From Planctomycetota bacterium (GTDB lineage Bacteria > Planctomycetota > UBA11346), in NCBI GenBank assembly GCA_003136555.1, contig PLEW01000032.1:18334-52919 (forward strand): 34,586 nucleotides of DNA, written 5' to 3'. The notes below the pieces were generated by a model. The model saw only the letters and a program-made list of their open reading frames with translations, was not told the DNA's origin and did no database searches. The translations under genes were made by a program, and so were the position numbers. Positions 26,332 through 32,270 of this stretch are shown here, piece by piece. Every line of letters starts with the position of its first letter. Within the stretch, counting starts at the first letter, position 1.

Positions 26332-27836
26332 GACGCCAGCCCCGGAGCCTGACCGACCGCCAGATGCATGACCGCCTCCTCGGTGATGTCGTCGCCGGTG
26401 AGGATGCCCGCGAGCTCCCCTTCGTGCATCACCGCCACCCGGTCGCTCTGCAGGATGACCTCCTCCATGTCCGAGCTGACCATCAGCACCGCGGCGCCTT
26501 CCGCGGCGAGTCGGCGTATCAGCTGGTAGATCTCATGCTTGGCGCCGACATCCACACCGCGGGTTGGCTCATCGAGGATGACCACCTGGGGGTTGGTGGC
26601 GAGCCATTTAGACAAGACCACCTTCTGCTGGTTGCCGCCGCTCAGGCTCGAGGACTTCGCCTCGCTCGACGTGGCCCTGATGCCGAGGCTGCTGATGGCG
26701 CCTTCCGCGGCCCGCCGTTCGCTCGCACGATCGATCAATCCGCGCCGGACATGGCGGTGGAGGGTCGCCATGGTGGCGTTCTCGCGGATCGACATCTCGA
26801 GGATCAGCCCGGCAAGCTTGCGGTCCTCGGGGACCAGCGCCAGGCCGACGCTGATCGCATCGCAGGGACTGCGCACCCGCAGCGCCCGCCCATCCAGGCT
26901 CAGGCTGCCTTCGAGCATGGCATCGATGCCGAACACCGCGCGTGCGACCTCGCTGCGTCCCGCGCCGACCAGCCCGGCGAGCCCGAGCACCTCGCCACGC
27001 CGCACGTCGAGATCGATGGTGTGGCCCGGCCATGCCTGGGTGCGCAGGGCGCGGATGGCCAGGCCCCCGGCCGAGGCGCCCACCGCGGTGCGGGCCGCCG
27101 CAGGCGGAAGGTCGCGGCCGACCATCAGGCGCACCAGGTTGGCGTGGGTGAACTCAATGCCGGTGAGCCCGCCGGCCAGGCGCCCATCGCGCAGGACCAC
27201 CGCTCGTCCGCAGCTCCTGGTCAGCTCGTGCAGCCGGTGCGAGATGTAGACCACGGTATGGCGATGGGCAGCCAGGTCGGCGATGATCTCCAGCAGCCGG
27301 TTGGCCTCGGTCAGCGTCAGGGACGAGGTCGGTTCATCCATGATGATCAGGCGGGCATCGAGGGAGAGCGACTTGGCGATCTCCACCAGCTGCCGCTGCG
27401 CGAGCGAGAGGTGGGTCAAGGGCGTGCCCGGGTCGAGGTCAAGGCCCACGCGCCTGAGGATGGGCGTGGTCTCGCGGTGCATGCGTGCGCGATCGATGAG
27501 GACGCCCATGCGCCTGGGCTCCCGGCCGAGGAAGACGTTGCCGGCGATGTCGAGATTCTCGAAGACGCTGAGTTCCTGGTGGACGAAGGCGATCCCCAGC
27601 CGGGTGGCATCGGCGACCGAGCCGATGGCGGCCTGCTGGCCGTTGAAGTGGATCGACCCCGAGTCAGCCTGGTGGATGCCGCCGAGGATCTTCATCAGCG
27701 TCGATTTGCCGGCGCCATTCTCCCCGATCAGCCCGATCACCTCGCCTTCGGCGGCGGAGAAATCGACACCATGGAGGGCGGCAACTCCGCCGAAGCTCTT
27801 GGAGATGCCCCTCATCTCGAGCAGCGGGACTGTCAC
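26328..27836 (-). CDS. Sugar ABC transporter ATPase with two nucleotide-binding domains (RbsA/MglA-like)
   Basis: This 502-aa protein with tandem ABC domains energises sugar import. NBD1 has Walker A GENGAGKST (residues 38-46), signature LSLAQRQLVEIAKSL and Walker B LIIMDEPTSSLT. NBD2 has the altered Walker A LVGAGRSE typical of this family's second half, signature LSGGNQQKVVLSKWL and Walker B VVILDEPTRGVDVG. It starts with GTG, overlapping the TGA of the binding-protein gene (GTGA), and ends inside the permease start, so the three transport genes are translationally coupled. The family transports pentoses, galactosides, inositol and autoinducer-2; gene context favours a sugar or cyclitol. 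Confidence 0.96.
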   Translation of the reverse strand: MTVPLLEMRGISKSFGGVAALHGVDFSAAEGEVIGLIGENGAGKSTLMKILGGIHQADSGSIHFNGQQAAIGSVADATRLGIAFVHQELSVFENLDIAGNVFLGREPRRMGVLIDRARMHRETTPILRRVGLDLDPGTPLTHLSLAQRQLVEIAKSLSLDARLIIMDEPTSSLTLTEANRLLEIIADLAAHRHTVVYISHRLHELTRSCGRAVVLRDGRLAGGLTGIEFTHANLVRLMVGRDLPPAAARTAVGASAGGLAIRALRTQAWPGHTIDLDVRRGEVLGLAGLVGAGRSEVARAVFGIDAMLEGSLSLDGRALRVRSPCDAISVGLALVPEDRKLAGLILEMSIRENATMATLHRHVRRGLIDRASERRAAEGAISSLGIRATSSEAKSSSLSGGNQQKVVLSKWLATNPQVVILDEPTRGVDVGAKHEIYQLIRRLAAEGAAVLMVSSDMEEVILQSDRVAVMHEGELAGILTGDDITEEAVMHLAVGQAPGLAS

Positions 27837-28843
27837 TGTCCGCGCAGCTTCTTCAGCTTGGCGCGGAACTCGTCGACGTTCGCAGCCTTGATGTTCTGGG
27901 TCGAGACGATGATCTTCTTGTCGGCGGGGATGAAGGAGGTGTCCCCCGACAGGTAGCGGTTCATCAGGATGATCGATCGATAGCCGAATTCATACGGCTG
28001 CTGCACCACCGTCCCCTGCACGGTGCCCGACTTGACGCCATCCAGGGTCTCGTCCTCCTCGTCGAAGGAGACCACCTTGACCTTGCCGCTCTTGTCGGCG
28101 TCGCGCAAGGCGCTGAGGATCGCCGGCACATTGTAGGCCCACAGCCCCACCATGCCGCTGATGTCAGGATACTTCACCAGGGTATCGGCGGCATTGGCCT
28201 TGGCCCGCGCGCGGTCGCCATCGTCGGTGCGCAGATCGATGACGGTGATGGAAGTCCCCTGGAGCGCCTCGCGCAGTCCCTGGAAGCGCTCGATGGCGTT
28301 CTGCTGGTCCTTCTTGCCGACGAACACCATGATCTTGCCGCCCCCGGGCAGCGCCTCCTTGACCATCTCGCCCGCCGCGCGCCCGGCGCTCACATTGTCG
28401 GTGCCGAGATAGAACGCCCGCTGCGAGGCCGGTGCATCGCTGTCCTGGCAGATCAGCAGGCCCTTGGCGGCAGCCTGGTCGAGCATGGCGGTCTGGTTGG
28501 CGGCATCGACCGGGCTGATGGCGATGCCCACGACCCCCTTGACCAGAAGATCCTCGACGATCTCCTTCTGCTTCGCGGCCGTCCCATCCCCGGTGCGGAA
28601 CTCCACGGATACCGTCGGCAGTTCGCGCTTGGCGGCCTCGACGCCGACCTTGGCGATGTTCCAGAAGTCGGCTGAGAGGTTGGTGACGAAGGCGAGCTTG
28701 CGCGTCGCTGCCTGGCCATGGCTGCCCGGGGCAGCGCTCTCGGCCTTGCCGTCGCCGCCACCGCAGCCGCTGATGATGATGGCGATCACGCTGGCTGCGA
28801 TCAGCAGTCCGGACGGGACGATGGGGATGGCGGCTCGCGGCAC
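27833..28843 (-). CDS. Sugar ABC transporter substrate-binding lipoprotein (RbsB-like)
   Basis: This is the binding protein of the importer, anchored by lipid to a membrane. From GTG 28843 it has 336 aa with a lipoprotein signal (LLIAASVIAIIISGCGGG, lipobox Cys27) and a type I periplasmic-binding-protein fold (Peripla_BP_4): KLAFVTNLSADFWNIAKVGV at the front, VVGIAISPVDAANQTAMLDQ in the N-lobe and YPDISGMVGLWAYNVPAILS in the C-lobe. GTG is preferred over the in-frame ATG at 28867 because TTGGAGA lies at the right distance before it; the ATG start would add eight residues and has no ribosome-binding site. The aroE-like gene ends 81 bases upstream, so a separate promoter is possible. The ligand cannot be read. 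Confidence 0.93.
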   Translation of the reverse strand: MPRAAIPIVPSGLLIAASVIAIIISGCGGGDGKAESAAPGSHGQAATRKLAFVTNLSADFWNIAKVGVEAAKRELPTVSVEFRTGDGTAAKQKEIVEDLLVKGVVGIAISPVDAANQTAMLDQAAAKGLLICQDSDAPASQRAFYLGTDNVSAGRAAGEMVKEALPGGGKIMVFVGKKDQQNAIERFQGLREALQGTSITVIDLRTDDGDRARAKANAADTLVKYPDISGMVGLWAYNVPAILSALRDADKSGKVKVVSFDEEDETLDGVKSGTVQGTVVQQPYEFGYRSIILMNRYLSGDTSFIPADKKIIVSTQNIKAANVDEFRAKLKKLRGQ

Positions 28844-28849
28844 GTCGTT

Positions 28850-28853
28850 CTCC
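28850..28853 (-). promoter_or_regulatory. Ribosome-binding site supporting a GTG start for the sugar-binding protein
   Basis: On the minus strand GGAG ends six bases before GTG 28843. The competing ATG at 28867 lies upstream of this site and lacks one of its own. Confidence 0.5.
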
Positions 28854-28924
28854 AAGAATGGGCGCATGCTACTCGGCAGACCGTGGGCGCAACGGCCGCC
28901 CCTCGCCGGAGCTGGGCAGGTGCG

Positions 28925-29812
28925 TCAGCTGTGCTGGAGGTGTGCCTCGTGCAGCCTGGGCGAGAAGATCTCCTCCAGCGCCCGGCGCATCACCGCGGCA
29001 TCCGGTTCGATGCCGGTCCAGTAGCGGATGCCGATGACGCCCTGGTTGACCAGCATGCCCAGGCCATCGATCACCCGGCAGCCCGCGGCGCGGGCATCGC
29101 GTATGAAGCGGGTCTGGGGCGGATTGGGGATGACATCCGCCACCACCATGCTGCTGGTCAGGCTCGCGACCTGGAGCGGCAGGCGCGCGTGGGCGTCCGG
29201 ATAGAGCCCGATCGAGGTGGCGTTGATCACCACATCGGCGCTGCTGGGGAGGCGGTAATCGCCCTGCCAGTCGACGTCCTCGACCTCGGCGCGCAGGCGC
29301 GTGCGCATGAGCTCGACCAGCGAGGCGGCGCGCGTGCGACCGCGGTTGACGATGATGAAGGACGCCGCCCCGGCGAGGGCAAGCTCGACCGCGATGGCCC
29401 TGGCGGCGCCACCGGCGCCGAGGATGACGATGCGCTTTCCGGCCGGATCGAGCATCTGCCTGAGGGATTGCACGAAGCCCTTGCCATCGGTGTTCTCGCC
29501 GATCAGCCGGCCATCCCGGCGGACCACGCAGTTGACCGCCCCCATCAGGGATGCCGATTCGCCGAGGCCATCCAGATGGGGGATGACCGCCACCTTGTGC
29601 GGCAGGGTGCAGTTGAAGCCGCGGAAGCCCATCGCCCGCGCCCCGCATACAGCATCGCCGAGGCCGTCCGGCGATACCTCGAGCGAGAGGTACCGCCACG
29701 GCAGGCGGTGATGCCGATAGGCGGCCTCGACCATCGCCTGCGACGGGTTCTCGGCGATCGGCTGCCCGAAGACACCGGTCAATTCCTGCTTGAAGGAGGG
29801 AGCGCTGGTCAT
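28925..29812 (-). CDS. Shikimate dehydrogenase-like (AroE family) oxidoreductase
   Basis: This 295-aa protein has the AroE fold: a substrate domain, then a Rossmann domain with GAGGAARAI (residues 132-140). Catalytic and binding residues of the family are kept: Lys73 in LPHK, Asn94 in GAVN and Asp109 in ENTDGKGF. The N-terminal shikimate motif, normally H-S-x-S-P followed by H-N, reads E-N-P-S-Q-A-M here (residues 21-27), so one of the two carboxylate-binding serines is gone. The ATG at 29812 has AAGGAT upstream and removes a Pro-rich extension. It lies in a string with DUF1501, a beta-propeller gene and a sugar ABC importer, with no other aromatic biosynthesis gene in view. Oxidation of an imported cyclitol, quinate-like or keto-sugar compound is therefore as likely as shikimate synthesis. 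The substrate is inferred. Confidence 0.85.
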   Translation of the reverse strand: MTSAPSFKQELTGVFGQPIAENPSQAMVEAAYRHHRLPWRYLSLEVSPDGLGDAVCGARAMGFRGFNCTLPHKVAVIPHLDGLGESASLMGAVNCVVRRDGRLIGENTDGKGFVQSLRQMLDPAGKRIVILGAGGAARAIAVELALAGAASFIIVNRGRTRAASLVELMRTRLRAEVEDVDWQGDYRLPSSADVVINATSIGLYPDAHARLPLQVASLTSSMVVADVIPNPPQTRFIRDARAAGCRVIDGLGMLVNQGVIGIRYWTGIEPDAAVMRRALEEIFSPRLHEAHLQHS

Positions 29813-29882
29813 CTGGCGGAGATCCTTGCGGCTAGGTGCGGGGTTGGGGGGCTGGGCAGGGGCGTGCCCGTGCCCGCGGGTG

Positions 29883-30839
29883 TCAGCGCAGGATCGCGCC
29901 GCTGAGAGGTACGCCATCGGTGGCGATCACCTGCATGTCGTGGATGCCGGGCCCGTCGGCCGAGGCGTAGGTCCACACCACCTGCTTGTCCGGCGTGACC
30001 TCGAAGAGCCGGACCTCGCCCGGCCTGGCGGCATAGCTGTTGACCACGGTATTGCCGTTGGGCAGGCGCTGCACCCCGCAGGCATCCTTGATCAGGCCGC
30101 CGACATCGGCATTGGTCAGCTCCCACACCACCTTACCCGCGGGATTGTACTCGGCCACACGGTTGGAGTGCGTCAGGCCGACCAGGGTGTTGCCGTTGGG
30201 CAGGCGGATGGCGGTGAACGGCCAGCTCTCGATCTTGTGCTGGGGATCGCCGGGGGTGGTGGTGTCGATCTGGTCGATGACCGCACCGGTGCGGTCATAA
30301 TGCTTGACCGCGAAATCGAGCAGGTGCGGGCACAGGTAGGTGCCATCGGGCAGCTTGCGCGTCATGCGCGTCTGCATGTGGGCATTGCCGGTCTGGCAGG
30401 CGAGCGGGAACTCGACCACCGCGTGGCCGCTGGCGTCGAGCTCCAGCAGCCGCGGCTTGGGGCCGGACTCGGTCAGCACGTAGGTCCCTTCCGGGGTCTT
30501 CTGGATGCTGTTGACCTCGTCCTGGGTGCCCTGGTAGCTCCATACCACGGTCAGGTCGCGGGTGACCTCGGCGGCCCCGCCATGAGGGAAGGCCTGGCAA
30601 TGGGCGACCGCCAGCAGCAGATTGCCGTTGGGCAGCACCCAGCCTTCGCGGGTCGGATTGGGATAGGTGACCGTGACCACTCCGGCGGCTGCACCGCTCG
30701 CCCATTCCATCAGGTAGGTCTTGCCGCCGGTGGCCAGGAACGAGTGCACGTGGGTGGATGGCGCGGTGTCGGAGGCCATCGCAGCCGGGGCCGCCAGCAG
30801 AGCCAGGAGCGGGGCGATGAAGCGTGCAGCGTGCATCAT
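29883..30839 (-). CDS. Secreted beta-propeller protein (PQQ/NHL-like repeats)
   Basis: This 318-aa exported protein has a signal peptide (FIAPLLALLAAPAAMASDTA). Repeated blades share a turn of the form L-P-N-G-N: WVLPNGNLLLAV, KLPDGTYLCPHL, RLPNGNTLVGLT and RLPNGNTVVNSY, each followed by a strand ending in a V-V-W or similar motif (KVVWELTN, QVVWTYAS). Five or six blades can be counted. Such propellers occur beside DUF1501/DUF1553 genes in planctomycetes and resemble arylsulfotransferase-type and PQQ-like propellers, but no catalytic residues can be assigned. Its ATG overlaps the DUF1501 stop by four bases, so the two are coupled, and the AroE-like gene follows after 70 bases. A sugar or cofactor binding role, or a scaffold for the neighbouring secreted proteins, is possible. 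Confidence 0.8.
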   Translation of the reverse strand: MMHAARFIAPLLALLAAPAAMASDTAPSTHVHSFLATGGKTYLMEWASGAAAGVVTVTYPNPTREGWVLPNGNLLLAVAHCQAFPHGGAAEVTRDLTVVWSYQGTQDEVNSIQKTPEGTYVLTESGPKPRLLELDASGHAVVEFPLACQTGNAHMQTRMTRKLPDGTYLCPHLLDFAVKHYDRTGAVIDQIDTTTPGDPQHKIESWPFTAIRLPNGNTLVGLTHSNRVAEYNPAGKVVWELTNADVGGLIKDACGVQRLPNGNTVVNSYAARPGEVRLFEVTPDKQVVWTYASADGPGIHDMQVIATDGVPLSGAILR

Positions 30840-32260
30840 GAGAGTATCCCATCGAGTATTTCGCCATGGACATCGGTCAGCCGCATGTCGCGACCGCCAT
30901 AGCGGAAGGTGAGGCGCTTATGGTCGACGCCGAGGAGGTAGAGCATGGTGGCATGGAGGTCGTGGATATCGCATTTCTTGTCGATGGCCTTGTAGCCGTA
31001 CTCGTCGGTCTCGCCGTAGACGGTGCCACCCTTGATGCCGCCGCCTGCCAGCCAGACGGTGAAGCCGAAGGGATTGTGGTCGCGGCCATCCGAGCCCTGG
31101 GCGAAGGGGGTGCGGCCGAATTCGCCGGTCCAGATCACCAGGGTGTCCTTGAGCAGGCCCCTGGCCTTGAGGTCCTTGAGCAGGGCGGCGATCGGCTGGT
31201 CGACCGCACGGGCATTGTCGGCGTGGCCCTGGCGCAGGTTGCCGTGCTGGTCCCAGCGGTCGGCGCCGCCTCCGACATTGGGGCAGGTGAGCTCGATGAA
31301 GCGCACCCCGCGCTCGACCAGCCGCCGCGCGACCAGGCACTGCATGCCGTAGGTGCGGGTGTGCGGGTAGGCGGCATCGAGGCCATAGAGGTGCTTGGTC
31401 GCCTCGCTCTCGCCTGAGATGTCCATCAGGTTCGGCACCGAGGACTGCATGGCATAGGCCATCTCGTAGTTGGCGATCATCGACTCCAGCGCATCCTGGT
31501 GCCCGGCGCGGTCGATGAGCATGCCATCGAGGGAGCGCATCAGCGCCAGCTTGCGGCTCTGCAGCTCCGGTCTGGCCTCGTGCGGCCTGATGTTGTCGAC
31601 CGCCTCGGCACCGGGGCGGAACAGCGATCCCTGGAAGCTCGCGGGCAGGAAGCCGCTGTTGAAGCAGTCGATGCCTCCCGGCGGTATGAGCCCGCCATTG
31701 AGCACCACGAAGCCGGGCAGGTCGCGGCAGGCGCTGCCGAGTCCATAGGTGGTCCAGGCGCCCATGCTCGGCCGGCCCTGGAGCCCCGAGCCGCTATGCA
31801 GGAAGTAGTTGGCGTTGGTGTGCTCGGAGAAGTTCGCGGTCATCGAGCGGACCACCGCGATGTCGTCGATGCACTCCCCGATGTGCTGGAACAGCTCGCT
31901 CACCGGGATGCCGCTCTGGCCATAGGGCTTGAACGACCACGGGCTCGCCAGGACATTGCCGTTGTTGTTGAACTGAGTCGGCTCGATCTTCATGCGGAAG
32001 GGCTTGCCGTGCTCCTTCTCGAGCAGCGGCTTGGGGTCGAAGGAGTCGACCTGGGAGACGCCGCCGTCCATGTAGAGGAAGATCACGCTCTTGGCCTTGG
32101 CGGGATGGTCGAGGGCACGGCGTGGCGAGGGCCCGCCGTCATCGGCATAGGCCACGTCCGCCAGGAGCGCCCGCAGGGCGGTGGCGCCGAAGCCGAGGGC
32201 GCAGCTCGCCAGCAGCGAGCGCCTGGTGCAGGCGTGGATATCGCGCAGCTGGGGGTTCAT
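30836..32260 (-). CDS. DUF1501 family protein, second copy, Tat-exported
   Basis: This is a 474-aa paralogue of the DUF1501 gene at 19391-20848 with the same block order: VIFLYMDGGVSQVDSFDPKP near the start, [35 protein letters not shown] with WDQHGN, VIWTGEFGRTP and GRDHNPFGFTVWLAGGG. The twin-arginine signal is TRRSLLASCALGFGATALRA (Arg13-Arg14). The GGAG six bases before ATG 32260 sits at the end of the DUF1553 gene, whose stop is only 10 bases upstream. The two DUF1501 copies differ clearly in the middle third, so they are old paralogues rather than a recent duplication, and may act on different substrates. Here the protein is coupled to a beta-propeller and the sugar importer genes, unlike the first copy. 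Confidence 0.93.
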   Translation of the reverse strand: MNPQLRDIHACTRRSLLASCALGFGATALRALLADVAYADDGGPSPRRALDHPAKAKSVIFLYMDGGVSQVDSFDPKPLLEKEHGKPFRMKIEPTQFNNNGNVLASPWSFKPYGQSGIPVSELFQHIGECIDDIAVVRSMTANFSEHTNANYFLHSGSGLQGRPSMGAWTTYGLGSACRDLPGFVVLNGGLIPPGGIDCFNSGFLPASFQGSLFRPGAEAVDNIRPHEARPELQSRKLALMRSLDGMLIDRAGHQDALESMIANYEMAYAMQSSVPNLMDISGESEATKHLYGLDAAYPHTRTYGMQCLVARRLVERGVRFIELTCPNVGGGADRWDQHGNLRQGHADNARAVDQPIAALLKDLKARGLLKDTLVIWTGEFGRTPFAQGSDGRDHNPFGFTVWLAGGGIKGGTVYGETDEYGYKAIDKKCDIHDLHATMLYLLGVDHKRLTFRYGGRDMRLTDVHGEILDGILS

Positions 32261-32270
32261 GCCTGGCTCC

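Noticed and set aside
28925..29812. Naming the AroE-like gene aroE
   Set aside because: The substrate motif is altered and the context is a sugar importer, so the biosynthetic name would overstate what is known.
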